Positions 34,577-44,504 of a stretch of DNA of 64,000 nucleotides are shown in pieces. A program made the position numbers and the translations under genes. The notes below the pieces were generated by a model, which worked only from the letters and a program-made list of their open reading frames with translations, was not told the DNA's origin and ran no database searches. The stretch comes from Streptomyces alboniger (GTDB lineage Bacteria > Actinomycetota > Actinomycetes > Streptomycetales > Streptomycetaceae), in the NCBI RefSeq assembly GCF_008704395.1, contig NZ_CP023695.1, positions 7,502,001 to 7,566,000 of the forward strand, read 5' to 3'. How positions within the stretch are numbered: the first letter of the stretch is position 1; each line of letters opens with the position of its first letter.

Positions 34577-35218
34577 TCATTCGGCAGCCTTTCTGTCGCC
34601 AGTCCCGCCACCAGGGGCTGGAGCGGTGCGCGGCCGCAGACGTTCTCCCTGAGGCCCGAACATGATCAGATACTCGACCGGTCCGTCGGAACCGGCGTTC
34701 GCGACTCCGTGAGGGACGCGGGTGTCGAACTCGGCGACATCCCCGGCGGCCAGGACGAGGTCCTGATAACCGAGTGCGAGCCACAGCCGCCCGTACAGGA
34801 CGCACAGCCACTCGTAGCCCTCGTGGGACACCTGCCGGGGCCGGCCGGGCGGCTCCTCGACAGCAGGCAGGACATGCTTGTGGGCGTGCAGGCCGCCGAC
34901 GTACCGGGTCAGTGGCAACACCGCCTTGTCGTCGCCGAAACGCTGGAGCGCGGAGGTGCGGCGCTCGGTGGCGGGGGCGGTGGGGGCGACGGGGGCGGCG
35001 CCGGCCAACTCGTCCAGGGAGACTCCGTATTCCTTCGCCAACTGCAACACCACCTCCAGGGTGGGCTTGCGCCGGCCGGTCTCGATCCGCGAGAGCGTAC
35101 TGGGCGAGATACCGGTCGCGCCGCTGACATCGGCGAGTGTGACGCCACGCCGCTCGCGCAGGACCCGCAGCCGGGCCCCCATCGCCGCCAGTGTCCGGGC
35201 CACGTCGTCCCCCGCCAC
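34577..35218 (-). CDS. XRE-family regulator with C-terminal cupin
   Basis: A 213-residue protein from GTG 35218. The N-terminal Cro/CI-type HTH (LRVLRERRGVTLADVSGATG, ISPSTLSRIETGRRKPTLEV) is followed by a cupin sensor (QVSHEGYEWLCVLYGRLWLA, AAGDVAEFDTRVPHGVANAG). Such proteins repress neighbouring metabolic genes and respond to a small ligand. It is divergent from the epoxide-hydrolase gene, a plausible target, and may be cotranscribed with PIG-L. Confidence 0.9.
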   Translation of the reverse strand: MAGDDVARTLAAMGARLRVLRERRGVTLADVSGATGISPSTLSRIETGRRKPTLEVVLQLAKEYGVSLDELAGAAPVAPTAPATERRTSALQRFGDDKAVLPLTRYVGGLHAHKHVLPAVEEPPGRPRQVSHEGYEWLCVLYGRLWLALGYQDLVLAAGDVAEFDTRVPHGVANAGSDGPVEYLIMFGPQGERLRPRTAPAPGGGTGDRKAAE

Positions 35219-35358
35219 CGTCCCTGTTCCTTTCCGCAGTGCCGCTTCACCTCGCTGTCCTGCAAGCTTGCCCGAATGGCAACGCCGATGGCGCCAAGTG
35301 ACCGTTGCGCCGCATGATCGATCGGAACCCGGCCGCCCGCGAACCGAGGAGAAGCCCC

Positions 35359-36345
35359 ATGCCATCCGAGCCGACCGCCGCGCTCCGCCCCCGCACCGTG
35401 CAGGCCCCTGCCGGGCGCCTGCACGTGGCCGAGCAGGGGGCCGGCCCACTGGTCCTGCTCGTGCACGGCTTCCCCGAGTCCTGGTACTCCTGGCGCCGCC
35501 AGCTCCCGGCCCTCGCCGCGGCCGGGTACCGGGCAGTGGCGATCGATGTACGCGGCTACGGTCGCTCCTCCAAGCCCGCCGCGACCGACGCCTACCGAAT
35601 GCTCGACCTGGTGGAGGACAACGTCGCCGTCGTGCGCGCCCTCGGTGAGGAGAGCGCGGTGATCGTCGGCCATGACTGGGGCTCCAACATCGCCGCCGCC
35701 TCCGCACTCCTCCACCCGGAGGTCTTTCGCGCCGTCGGCTTGCTGAGCGTCCCGTACGCACCGCCCGGCGGCCCCCGCCCCACCGACATCTTCGGCCGGA
35801 TCGGCGGCCCCGAGCAGGAGTTCTACGTCTCCTACTTCCAGGAGCCCGGCCGCGCCGAGGCGGAGATCGAGCCCGACGTACGGGGCTGGCTCGCGGGCTT
35901 CTACACGGCACTGTCCGCCGACACCATGCCGGCCGAGGGCGAGCCCGACCCGCACTTCGTCTCCCTGGGAGGTCAGCTGCGCGACCGTTTCCCCGCCGGC
36001 CCGCTCCCGGCCTGGCTGACCGAGGACGACCTCGACGTCTACGCCGGAGAGTTCGAACGCACCGGCCTGACCGGCGCCCTCAACCGCTACCGCAACATGG
36101 ACCGCGACTGGGAGGACCTCGCTCCCCACCGCGGCGCCCCGATCACACAGCCCGCCTTGTTCGTCGGCGGCGCGCTGGACGCCTCCACCACCTGGCTGGC
36201 CGACGCCATCGACGCCTACCCCACCACCCTCCCCGCCCTGTCCGCCTCCCACCTCCTGGACGGCTGCGGCCACTGGATTCAGCAGGAACGCCCCGACGAG
36301 GTCAACAGCCTGCTGACCGGCTGGCTCGCCACCATCGAGGGCTGA
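35359..36345 (+). CDS. Alpha/beta hydrolase, epoxide-hydrolase type
   Basis: A 328-residue enzyme from ATG 35359 (GAGGAG seven bases upstream). Epoxide-hydrolase marks: oxyanion HGFPESW (36-42), nucleophile GHDWGS with D106, and a late GHWIQQERPDEV holding the catalytic His near 306. The cap domain includes the tyrosine-rich FYVSYFQEPGRAE. Soluble epoxide hydrolases open epoxides to diols and may detoxify lipids or xenobiotics. It is divergent from the XRE-cupin regulator. Confidence 0.92.
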   Translation: MPSEPTAALRPRTVQAPAGRLHVAEQGAGPLVLLVHGFPESWYSWRRQLPALAAAGYRAVAIDVRGYGRSSKPAATDAYRMLDLVEDNVAVVRALGEESAVIVGHDWGSNIAAASALLHPEVFRAVGLLSVPYAPPGGPRPTDIFGRIGGPEQEFYVSYFQEPGRAEAEIEPDVRGWLAGFYTALSADTMPAEGEPDPHFVSLGGQLRDRFPAGPLPAWLTEDDLDVYAGEFERTGLTGALNRYRNMDRDWEDLAPHRGAPITQPALFVGGALDASTTWLADAIDAYPTTLPALSASHLLDGCGHWIQQERPDEVNSLLTGWLATIEG

Positions 36346-36692
36346 ACCAGGCGGGGCGCCCGGTCATCGCCCTGTGGTGCTTCCGCGGAGGACGTTCCCT
36401 GATCGCGCTCGTCCGCCGACGGCTCAGGCGCGGCCGATGAGTTCTGCCGGTGGGGGCAGGGCCCGCAGTCTGATGGGTTGGGCCAGGCCCTCGGCGTCGC
36501 CGGAAGCAACCCAGTGCGCTGGTGAGATCCAGTTCGACGCCGAGGGGCCGGGTTGCTGGACATCGTCAGCCCGCCGGTCCTCGGGAGCGGTGGCCCAGAC
36601 GGCGCGGGTCGGCCGATCTGCACCGAACCCCCTGCCAGGCCGGAGCACGGCACCATGGCCGTGAAGGGGAACCCCGGCTCGCCCGGGGCGCC
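36346..36692. other. Gene-poor gap, 347 bp
   Basis: I see no intact gene. A minus-strand frame ends ISPAHWVASGDAEGLAQPIR and LRALPPPAELIGRA at 36424-36426 and could be the tail of a decayed gene, but no upstream domain is recognisable. Base composition is like the neighbours. Confidence 0.4.
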
Positions 36693-38972
36693 TCAGAGCC
36701 CCTTCCCCGCACCCCGCGCCCCCGCCGCCTTCTCCTCCCGCACCGCGAGCGGGACGCCCAGTGGGCGGGCCAGGCCGACGATTCCCTCGTCGAGGCGCTG
36801 GAGATGCCGCAGTACGCGGAACGTCACCGAGCCGGTGCGCAGCACCTCGTGGCGGCCGCTGTCCAGCATCGAGGCGATGCTGGCACCCGACTCGATCTCG
36901 CCGTCGGTCTCCTCGTCGCGCACGTGCGCGGCGATCAGATCGATGTTGTGCGTGATGCGCCGCCCCGCGAGGGCAAGGCGCGCGTCGGCCGCCACACTCT
37001 TGCTGGAGGGCACCAACTCGGCCGTCGCCGCGAGGGAACGCGCGTGGTAGGCGGAGGTCTCCAGGAGCGCCACCACATAGCGGGCGTTCTGCCGCCGCGC
37101 CCGCAGCGGAGCGATCGGATGGGTCAACGGCTTCGTGGAGCTGCGCAGAGCGTCCAGCGCCGTGTCCAAGTCCCGCGCCAGGTCCACGAGATCGACCGCG
37201 GGCCCGCCACTGAGCTGCGCCACCGCTGCCGAGACGACGTCCCGAAGGCGCGCGAGGACGGTGCCCAGTTCCTCGTCCGTACGGTGTGACGTCCGCACCG
37301 GCAGCACGAGGACCGCCGCGATGATCCCGCAGGCCGCGCCGAGCGCCGTCTCCTCCACGCGCAGCACAAGGACGTCGAGGCTGTAGGTGTTGAGCAGCGT
37401 GTAGAGCAGGCCCAGCATCGCCGTGACGAAGAACGACATCAGCGCGTACGACAGGGGCGCGGTGAAGAACATCCCGAAGACGCAGAGCAGGACCAGGGCG
37501 AACGCGATCCACGTATGGTTGCCGACGGCGCCGGCCAGCGCCACACCGGCCACCACACCGAGTACCGTGCCGAGCAGCCGGCGGTAGCCCTTGACCAGGA
37601 TCTCTCCGGTGGACGCGGTGTTGAGGAAGACGACCCAGCAGGTCAGCACGGCCCAGTACCAGCGCTGCGTGGACAGGAACTCGCCGCCGACGATGGCCAG
37701 CGCCGAGCCCACCGACACCTGCACGGCCGCCCTGGTGGTGGGGCGCCGCAGCCCGGTCGGCTCGTCATCGGCAGCCTCCGCCGCCTCTCCCGCGATGGAG
37801 ATCTCCTCCGCCTCGAACTCCTCGCGGGAACGGGCGGCTTCCGGGGTGTCGTACTCCTCGTCCCGCGAACCGTCCACCGCCAGCCGCAGACCCAGGATGG
37901 CGCGTGCCGCCTCGCCGACCGCGCGGAAACAGTCCTGGATCGCGGGCGAGCCCTGGGGGAGGCCCTGCTCCTCGCGGTAGCCGAGCAGCCTGTTGCGTAC
38001 GTAGGGGAGAGCCGTGCCGCGCTCGTCGGGCGCCAGGCGCACCACGAGCAGGTGCAGGGCGCGCAGATCCCTGCGCAGTGCCGTGCCCGCGTCCTGGGCG
38101 ATCCGAGCGCGGGGCGGCATGGACGCGGACGCGTTCGGCAGGTGCAGCGTGAGCGTCTCCACGCGCTCGGCACTGCGGGCGTTGAGCAGCAGCACGCCCA
38201 GGCGTTCGGCGGCGATCTCGGCGTCGGCGACCCTGCGTTGCAGCAGTGCCGCGGCCGACGCGTCGCTGGTGCCCTCTTCGAGGCGGCCCTGGATCATCAG
38301 CGCGGCCTCGTGCAGCCGGGCGGTGCTCCGCCGCAGGTCGACGAGGACCTTGTCCACGTCCTCGGCGTCGGCGTCGAGCAGGTCGGTCTGATGGGCGATG
38401 AGCTGGGCGAGCCGGGCGCGGAACGCCTCGCGCAGCCGCGCCAGGGTGCGTTCGGGAGTCTCCGGTACGAGGGCGAACCGCGCGACGGCACTGCACGCGA
38501 AGGCGATCACCAGGGTCAGGTACAGCTCCGGCAGGGCGGAGACGGACGCGTTCACGAAGAGCGACACGAAGTAGACCTGGAAGCCGATCAGGCCGAGCGC
38601 GGTGCCCCGGTCGCCGAACCGGCGCGAGTACACCGCCCCGAAGATCAGCATCACGAAGAAGATGTCACCGGCGATCACCCGGGAGTTGAGCAGCGCTCCC
38701 AGGGATATCGCGGCGAGCGCGACGGGCAGGCCGAGCGCCAGTGTGATCGCCTGGCCGCGCACCTCCTTCTCCTGGATCGCGAACGTGGCGACCATCGCCG
38801 CCATCGCGCCCGCGACCAGATGCGTCACCGAGGTGCCGACGAGGGCGAGCACGGCCAGGGCGAGGAGGATCGCCCCGACCGTGCGCAGCCCCGCCATGAG
38901 GCGCAGGAGTCCCGGATCGGATGCCGAGAACCGGTCCCAGACGCCCTTCGCTGTCCTTCGTGCCACTGCCAT
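36693..38972 (-). CDS. FUSC-family inner-membrane protein
   Basis: A 759-residue protein from ATG 38972. Two blocks of about six membrane helices each (residues about 25-160 and 425-560) flank a large cytoplasmic helical region. The second block carries RWYWAVLTCWVVFLNTASTG and KGYRRLLGTVLGVVAGVALA, the FUSC_2 signature shared with aromatic-acid exporters (AaeB, YccS) and plant ALMT channels. The C-terminal tail is soluble and helical. It lies downstream of the lysine-catabolism genes on the same strand, but 136 bases separate them, so co-transcription is uncertain. Confidence 0.88.
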   Translation of the reverse strand: MAVARRTAKGVWDRFSASDPGLLRLMAGLRTVGAILLALAVLALVGTSVTHLVAGAMAAMVATFAIQEKEVRGQAITLALGLPVALAAISLGALLNSRVIAGDIFFVMLIFGAVYSRRFGDRGTALGLIGFQVYFVSLFVNASVSALPELYLTLVIAFACSAVARFALVPETPERTLARLREAFRARLAQLIAHQTDLLDADAEDVDKVLVDLRRSTARLHEAALMIQGRLEEGTSDASAAALLQRRVADAEIAAERLGVLLLNARSAERVETLTLHLPNASASMPPRARIAQDAGTALRRDLRALHLLVVRLAPDERGTALPYVRNRLLGYREEQGLPQGSPAIQDCFRAVGEAARAILGLRLAVDGSRDEEYDTPEAARSREEFEAEEISIAGEAAEAADDEPTGLRRPTTRAAVQVSVGSALAIVGGEFLSTQRWYWAVLTCWVVFLNTASTGEILVKGYRRLLGTVLGVVAGVALAGAVGNHTWIAFALVLLCVFGMFFTAPLSYALMSFFVTAMLGLLYTLLNTYSLDVLVLRVEETALGAACGIIAAVLVLPVRTSHRTDEELGTVLARLRDVVSAAVAQLSGGPAVDLVDLARDLDTALDALRSSTKPLTHPIAPLRARRQNARYVVALLETSAYHARSLAATAELVPSSKSVAADARLALAGRRITHNIDLIAAHVRDEETDGEIESGASIASMLDSGRHEVLRTGSVTFRVLRHLQRLDEGIVGLARPLGVPLAVREEKAAGARGAGKGL

Positions 38973-39108
38973 CGCGATGCCGTACTCCCCATTGCTCTCT
39001 CGGTGTCCTCCGGGCGCGTGACCCAGCATCGCACGAGCGCGTTCGAGGAGATCAAGGCTGGTCGGGGGCCTGTTGGCGGCACCGGGCGGCGGCTCGCAGG
39101 AAGAGACG

Positions 39109-40638
39109 TCACAGGAAGCTGACGTTCTGCGCGAGAGTGAGCCCGCCGGAGTAGTTGACCGTGTTGGTGGCCGACCGCATGTAGGCGCGCCACGCGTCGG
39201 AGCCGGACTCGCGCCCGCCGCCGGTCTCCTTCTCGCCGCCGAACGCCCCGCCGATCTCCGCTCCGGAGGTCCCGATGTTCACGTTGGCGATGCCGCAGTC
39301 GGAGCCCTCCGCCGACAGGAAGCGTTCGGCCTCCTGCTGATCGCGCGTGAAGATGCTCGACGACAGCCCCTGGGGAACGTCGTTGTGCAGCGCGATCGCC
39401 TCGTCGAAGGTGTCGTACGTCATGACGTACAGGAGCGGCGCGAACGTCTCCTCGCGTACGACGGGGGACTGGCCGGGGACGCGTACGACGGCCGGTTCGA
39501 CGTACGCGGCGTGCGGCGCCGTCCGCGCCGTGCGACGGTCGCCGCCCGCGAGCAGCCGGCCGCCTTCCTCGCGTACGCGGCCCAGCGCGTCCCGCATGCC
39601 GTACAGCGCCTCGGTGTTGATGAGCGGCCCGACCAGGGTGGCCCGGTCGAAGGGGTCGCCGATGGGCAGCTTCTGGTAGGCGTCGGTCAGCCGCCCGACG
39701 AGCGTGTCGGCGATGTCCCGGTGCGCGATGAGGCGCCGCAGCGTCGTACACCGCTGCCCCGCCGTGCCGACCGCGGCGAACACGATGCCCCGCACGGCGA
39801 GATCCAGATCGGCGGACGGCGCGACGACCGCCGCGTTGTTCCCGCCGAGTTCGAGCAGGGAGCGGCCAAAGCGGGCGGCCACGCGCGGCCCGACCTCGCG
39901 CCCCATCCGGGTCGACCCCGTGGCGCTGACGAGCGCGACCCGCGGGTCGTCCACGAGCCGTTCCCCCACCGCACGGTCGCCGAGCAGCAGCCGGTGCACA
40001 TCGCGGGGCGCGTCGGCCTCCTCGGCGGCCCGGGCCAGGAGCCGGTCGCAGGCCAAAGACGTCAGCGGGGTCAGCTCGGACGGCTTCCAGACGACCGTGT
40101 CACCACAGACCAGCGCGACCGCGGTGTTCCACGACCACACCGCGGCGGGGAAGTTGAACGCGGAGATGACCCCGACGACGCCGAGCGGGTGCCAGGTCTC
40201 GCAGAGGCGGTGCCCCGGCCGTTCGGAGGCGATGGTGCGGCCGTAGAGCTGACGGGACAGGCCCACGGCGAAGTCGCAGATGTCGATCATCTCCTGGACC
40301 TCTCCGAGCGCCTCGGAGCGGATCTTGCCCGCTTCGATGGTGATCAGGTCGGCCAGGTCCTCCTGGTGTTCGCGCAGCAGCACGCCGAGCCGCCGCACCA
40401 GGTCCCCGCGCCGGGGCGCCGGAGTCGTGCGCCAGGACAGGAAGGCCTCGTGGGCGGCCGTGAGGGCCTCCTCGGTCCCGTCCGCGTCCGCGGCGGCCAG
40501 GGCGAACAGATCCTCGCCGGTCACGGGGGTGCGGGCGAGCAGGCCCTCGCCGTCAGGGACGGTGACGTCGACGCGGTCGAGGGCGGCGAGGGCGCGGGCG
40601 CGCAGCTCGTCGGTGGAGGGGAGGACGATGCCGGTCAT
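39109..40638 (-). CDS. amaB: Aldehyde dehydrogenase, piperideine-6-carboxylate / aminoadipate-semialdehyde type
   Basis: A 509-residue NAD-dependent aldehyde dehydrogenase. ELGGNNAAVV (general base Glu nearby) and TAGQRCTTLRR (catalytic Cys) are visible, with AFNFPAAVWSWNTAVALVCG as the cofactor loop. The long form with TGIVLPSTDELRARALAALD at the start and GAFGGEKETGGGRESGSDAW near the end matches the ALDH7-like AmaB group that oxidises alpha-aminoadipate semialdehyde. It lies directly after HglS and an FAD oxidase, which supports the lysine pathway. The exact substrate is inferred. Confidence 0.88.
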   Translation of the reverse strand: MTGIVLPSTDELRARALAALDRVDVTVPDGEGLLARTPVTGEDLFALAAADADGTEEALTAAHEAFLSWRTTPAPRRGDLVRRLGVLLREHQEDLADLITIEAGKIRSEALGEVQEMIDICDFAVGLSRQLYGRTIASERPGHRLCETWHPLGVVGVISAFNFPAAVWSWNTAVALVCGDTVVWKPSELTPLTSLACDRLLARAAEEADAPRDVHRLLLGDRAVGERLVDDPRVALVSATGSTRMGREVGPRVAARFGRSLLELGGNNAAVVAPSADLDLAVRGIVFAAVGTAGQRCTTLRRLIAHRDIADTLVGRLTDAYQKLPIGDPFDRATLVGPLINTEALYGMRDALGRVREEGGRLLAGGDRRTARTAPHAAYVEPAVVRVPGQSPVVREETFAPLLYVMTYDTFDEAIALHNDVPQGLSSSIFTRDQQEAERFLSAEGSDCGIANVNIGTSGAEIGGAFGGEKETGGGRESGSDAWRAYMRSATNTVNYSGGLTLAQNVSFL

Positions 40639-40687
40639 GTTGCTCCCTTGGGAGTGAGGGGGGTGGCCAGTTCGGGAGGCCTGGGGG

Positions 40688-42076
40688 TCAGCTGGGCACG
40701 GAGTCGAGGTCCAGCTCGCGGGCGACGCGCACGAGAGAGGCGTCCCGCTGACGCTCGTACAGCGTGAAGGGGTCGAGCACCTCGCGCTCCATGGCACCGG
40801 AGAGCCGCTCGGCGTCGTACACGCTGCCTTCCCGGGCGCCGTCCCTGGAACCCGTGGAGCTGAGGTTCGACTGGAAGATCCCGGCGGCGGAGCGGGGCAG
40901 GAAGTCCTCGTACACGATCGGCTCGGCCCGTACCCAGCCCTCCCGCAGGAGCGCGCCGAGGTCCGTGGCGGGACGGCCCTTCCGGGGACGGCCGGGGACC
41001 AGGTGGTACGTGAAGAAGCCGAGCCCCCGTTCGGCCAACTCCCGCTCGGTCGGCGGCAGATGCTCGGTCCACACGGCGCGGGCGACCTCTCCGCGCTCCG
41101 CGGCCGGCCGGTGAGCGGCCCGTTCGTCGACGAGCCCGAGCAGCCGGTCGTACAGGGCGCGGCCCTCGCGGGTCAGCGCGATGCCGCGGGCCTCGACCTC
41201 GCCGAAGCGCACCCGCAGCGCACCGCGGGTCACGGTGCCGTCCGCGGCGCGCAGGGCACGCGGCTCGGCGAGCGCCCGGAAGGACGTCTGGCGCAGCAGG
41301 ACGTCGGGCCCCTCCCAGCGGGGCGGCCCCTGGATGGTGTCGATCATCTCGATGCCGCGCGCGGTCATCCGCCGGTACAGCTCGTCGATGTCCAGGACGC
41401 GCGGTGTGAGGTGGTTGATGTGGGTGCTGCGTACGCCGCCGATGTCCGCGGCGACGGCGGAGACCCGCTCCAGGGCGGCGTACCAGTCCCTGTCGATGGG
41501 CTCCGCCGACAACTCGAAGGCCTGGACGGCGAGTTCGAGGAAGCGTTCGGCGTCGGCCTCGGGCAGCTCCCGCTCGGCTTCGGCGCGGTCGGCGAGGCCG
41601 AGCAGTTCCGGCCCGAACAGCTCACGACCGTCGAGGAACGCGGTCAGCCGCGAGCGCAGGTCGGCGTCGAAGAAGCGGGGGTCGGAGACGGTGAGCATGG
41701 AGGTGAAGACCCGGAAGGGGTTGCGGTCCAGCTCGTCCTCCGCGACGGGCCGGAACGCGGTCGATACGACGGGCAGTGCGCTGGCGGCGGTGTCGCGCAG
41801 GTCGTAGAAGCCGACGGGGCGCATGCCTAGGGCGCCGAAGACGCGGGCGACCTGCCGCAGCTCGCCGGGGGTGCCGACGCGGATGGCGCCGTGCCGTTCG
41901 GCCGTGACGCGGCCGATGGACCCCAGGCGTTCGGCAGCGGCGCCCCGTGCGCGCAGGACGTCCTCGTTGACCTCGCGGGAGACGTCCACGAGCTCTGCGT
42001 AGGCGGGGACTTCACGCCCGTACATCCGGGAGAGCCGCGCGGTGAACGCGGCACGCAGCCGCCACTGCCCGATCAT
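40688..42076 (-). CDS. hglS: 2-oxoadipate dioxygenase/decarboxylase (HglS, DUF1338)
   Basis: A 462-residue DUF1338 protein. GVRSTHINHLTPRVLDIDEL carries metal-binding His residues, and GLGFFTYHLVP and FLPRSAAGIFQSNL are further conserved blocks. HglS, a non-heme iron enzyme, turns 2-oxoadipate into D-2-hydroxyglutarate in lysine catabolism in Pseudomonas. Genes on either side encode the preceding oxidation steps, so the assignment is well supported by context. The gene is separated from its neighbours by only about 49 bp on each side. Confidence 0.9.
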   Translation of the reverse strand: MIGQWRLRAAFTARLSRMYGREVPAYAELVDVSREVNEDVLRARGAAAERLGSIGRVTAERHGAIRVGTPGELRQVARVFGALGMRPVGFYDLRDTAASALPVVSTAFRPVAEDELDRNPFRVFTSMLTVSDPRFFDADLRSRLTAFLDGRELFGPELLGLADRAEAERELPEADAERFLELAVQAFELSAEPIDRDWYAALERVSAVAADIGGVRSTHINHLTPRVLDIDELYRRMTARGIEMIDTIQGPPRWEGPDVLLRQTSFRALAEPRALRAADGTVTRGALRVRFGEVEARGIALTREGRALYDRLLGLVDERAAHRPAAERGEVARAVWTEHLPPTERELAERGLGFFTYHLVPGRPRKGRPATDLGALLREGWVRAEPIVYEDFLPRSAAGIFQSNLSSTGSRDGAREGSVYDAERLSGAMEREVLDPFTLYERQRDASLVRVARELDLDSVPS

Positions 42077-42124
42077 CGACGAGTTGTCCTTTCAGTGGGG
42101 GGCCGCGTCCGTCCCGGCGCGGAT

Positions 42125-43327
42125 TCAGACCACATGGGCCTCGGGGCGGCTCGCGTACCCGGCGCTGAAGCGGTCCGCGCTCAGCGGGGCGATGTCGACG
42201 TACGGCCGTCGCCCCAGGTACAGATCGCGGACGATCTCGCCCACGGCGGGAGCCTGGAGGAAGCCGTGCCCGGAGAACCCGGTGGCGTACAGGAAGTTGG
42301 GGACGGCGGCGGAGCGGCCGATGAGCGCGTTGTGGTCGGGCGTGACCTCGTAGAGGCCCGCCCAGCCCCCGGCCGTCTCCATGCCGGCGACGGCGGGCGC
42401 GCGCCGCCGCAGGGCCGCCCGGAAGAGGTCGAGCCACTCCGGTGTCCACGTGGTGTCGAAGCCCTCCGCCTGGCGGGGGTCGGCGAGGCCGAGGAGCAGC
42501 CCGTCGTCGCTGTTGTGGAAGTACGCCGATGACGCGAAGTCGATGGTGAAGGGGATGCGCGGCGCGGCGGGCACGAGCGGGACGGTGAAGGCGAGTTGCC
42601 GCTTCACCGGACGCACCGGCAGCTCTACGCCCACCATGGAGCCGACCCGCGCCGACCAGGCGCCCGCGGCGCACACGACCGTCGCGCAGGAGACCGGGCC
42701 ACGGTCGGTGCGCACGGCCGTCACGCGGTCCCCAGCGGTCTCCATGCCGACGACCGTGGTGTGCGTCGCGAACACCACCCCGGCGCGGGCCGCGGCGCGG
42801 GCATAGCCCTGGACGACGAGGGCGGGCCGCGCGTGCCCGTCGGCGGGGGAGTAGGCGGCGGCCGACAGCCCTTCGGCACTGACGTAGGGGCAGAGCGACC
42901 GCGCCTCGGCCGGGCCGATCATGCGGCTGGGGACGCCGAGTTCGTTCTGGGCACGTACGCCGGTCTCGAACCCCGCCACCTGCCCGGGGTCGGACAGCAG
43001 GAACAGATAGCCCACGGTGGCCAGTCCGACGGTGGCACCGGGGCGGCGCGGGAAGTCCCGGAAGGCGCGCAGGCTCCGGTGCCCGAGTTCGATGTTGAGC
43101 GGATCGGAGAACTGCGCCCGCACACCGCCGATCGGCTTGCCCGAGCTGCCGCCGCCGAGCGTGCCGCGCTCGATGACGACGATGTCGCGTACGCCCGCCT
43201 CGGCGAGGTGGAAGGCGATGCCGGCTCCCATCACGCCGCCGCCGACGATGACGACCTCGGCGGTGGACGGGAGCCCCGACGAGGAGGCGGACGGGACGAA
43301 CGACGCTGTGGACACCGAGGACGTCAA
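42125..43327 (-). CDS. FAD-dependent oxidase, probable L-pipecolate oxidase (DAO family)
   Basis: A 400-residue flavoprotein of the D-amino-acid-oxidase/sarcosine-oxidase fold: VVIVGGGVMGAGIAFHLAEA for FAD binding, GKPIGGVRAQFSDPLNIELG, and C-terminal GLYEVTPDHNALIGRSAAV plus ATGFSGHGFLQAPAVGEIV. Its position ahead of hglS and amaB makes it a good candidate for the pipecolate oxidase (AmaA) that produces piperideine-6-carboxylate. Sequence alone allows other secondary amines. Confidence 0.85.
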   Translation of the reverse strand: MTSSVSTASFVPSASSSGLPSTAEVVIVGGGVMGAGIAFHLAEAGVRDIVVIERGTLGGGSSGKPIGGVRAQFSDPLNIELGHRSLRAFRDFPRRPGATVGLATVGYLFLLSDPGQVAGFETGVRAQNELGVPSRMIGPAEARSLCPYVSAEGLSAAAYSPADGHARPALVVQGYARAAARAGVVFATHTTVVGMETAGDRVTAVRTDRGPVSCATVVCAAGAWSARVGSMVGVELPVRPVKRQLAFTVPLVPAAPRIPFTIDFASSAYFHNSDDGLLLGLADPRQAEGFDTTWTPEWLDLFRAALRRRAPAVAGMETAGGWAGLYEVTPDHNALIGRSAAVPNFLYATGFSGHGFLQAPAVGEIVRDLYLGRRPYVDIAPLSADRFSAGYASRPEAHVV

Positions 43328-43420
43328 GGGGCGGCTCCTTCCCGGGCGGTGGGCCGGGTGCCCGACATGGTGCGCCTTCGTGATGACCGGCGTCCATGAG
43401 CCGCGGGCGCGGGTGACCGA

Positions 43421-44359
43421 TTACGACCCCTCGGCGGACCGGACGAGCACCCGGTCGGGCCCGCCCGCACTCCGACGCTCGATCCGCCGCCGGACCGTGA
43501 ACGCGGCCATGGCCACCAACAGGTAGACGAGTACGAGGAGTTCCACATCCGGCGACGACAGCTCGGCGTGCCAGCCCGCGCCGCGCTTGCCGCCCTCGTA
43601 CACCACTCGGTTGACGGTCAGGAAGGCCAGATGGGCGCCGATGGAGACGCACAGCGGGGCGCGCCCGACGGCCGTGCGGGCGGTGACGAGCATCAGGCCG
43701 AACACGGTCAGGAGGATCAGATAGCCGACCGGATCCTGCCCGCCGGGCGCGAGTCCGACGGGCCCGGCCTCACGGCCGAGAAGGCGCGCGGTCGCAGCCC
43801 CCACCACCGTGGAGAAGCCGGGCGCGACCAGGAAGACGGCGGTCGTGCCGAGCGCCGCGCCCACACCGCCGAGGCGCTCGCGCAGCGACGTCCACACGTA
43901 ACCGCGCAGCGTCGTCTCCTCGGGCAGCGCCTCCAGCAGCAGCGCGACCACGCCGTTCGCCACCACGAACCCGGCCAGCGTCCCCAGGTCGGGAGACGAC
44001 CAGCGCAGCAGCCCGGCGGCCGTCCCCGCGCCCAGTACGAGCGCGGCGGACCCCACGACGACGCCCGCCCCGATGAGCAGCGCCCGCAGGTTCTCCCCCG
44101 CGCCGCCGAACCCCAGGTCCTTGAGCGAGCCCTTCCGGCGGCGCAGCGCGAACACGACCAGCGGCACGGCTACCGCGCTGACCAGCGCGGCCGGTATGAG
44201 CCGGGCCACGAACCCGCCGGCTCCGAGGGCGTCGGCGATCACCGGCCCCAGCTCGGTGCCCACGCCCAGCGCCGAGCCCATGACGAGGCCGCCGCCCAGA
44301 GCGCGCCCCAGCGTTCCCGCGGGGGATGGGGTGGGTGAGTCGGGGTGCAGGCCTGCCAT
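43421..44359 (-). CDS. CPBP-family intramembrane protease
   Basis: A 312-residue membrane protein (GAGGAG before ATG 44359) with about eight helices. The CPBP (Abi) motif EExxxR appears as EALPEETTLRGYVWTSLRER, followed by a later helix with the second conserved polar site (CVSIGAHLAFLTVNRVVYEG). Such Rce1-like proteases cut prenylated or other membrane proteins and sometimes confer bacteriocin self-immunity. No peptide gene is visible next to it. It lies upstream of the lysine genes on the same strand, 93 bp apart. Confidence 0.88.
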   Translation of the reverse strand: MAGLHPDSPTPSPAGTLGRALGGGLVMGSALGVGTELGPVIADALGAGGFVARLIPAALVSAVAVPLVVFALRRRKGSLKDLGFGGAGENLRALLIGAGVVVGSAALVLGAGTAAGLLRWSSPDLGTLAGFVVANGVVALLLEALPEETTLRGYVWTSLRERLGGVGAALGTTAVFLVAPGFSTVVGAATARLLGREAGPVGLAPGGQDPVGYLILLTVFGLMLVTARTAVGRAPLCVSIGAHLAFLTVNRVVYEGGKRGAGWHAELSSPDVELLVLVYLLVAMAAFTVRRRIERRSAGGPDRVLVRSAEGS

Positions 44360-44504
44360 GTGTCTCTCCTCGCTGGACGCCCGTCGCGACGGGGTGTTTC
44401 CCTCATCGTCGGCGCCCGCGTGAGCACGGGAGTCGTAGCCGCGGATGAAATGCGGGTACATCCTTCGATGCAGGTCAGGGGTGGCGCGACGGAGGAGGAC
44501 GCGC

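Noticed and set aside
39073..40767. A 564-codon plus-strand frame
   Set aside because: It lies antisense to the aldehyde dehydrogenase, whose catalytic motifs are unmistakable.
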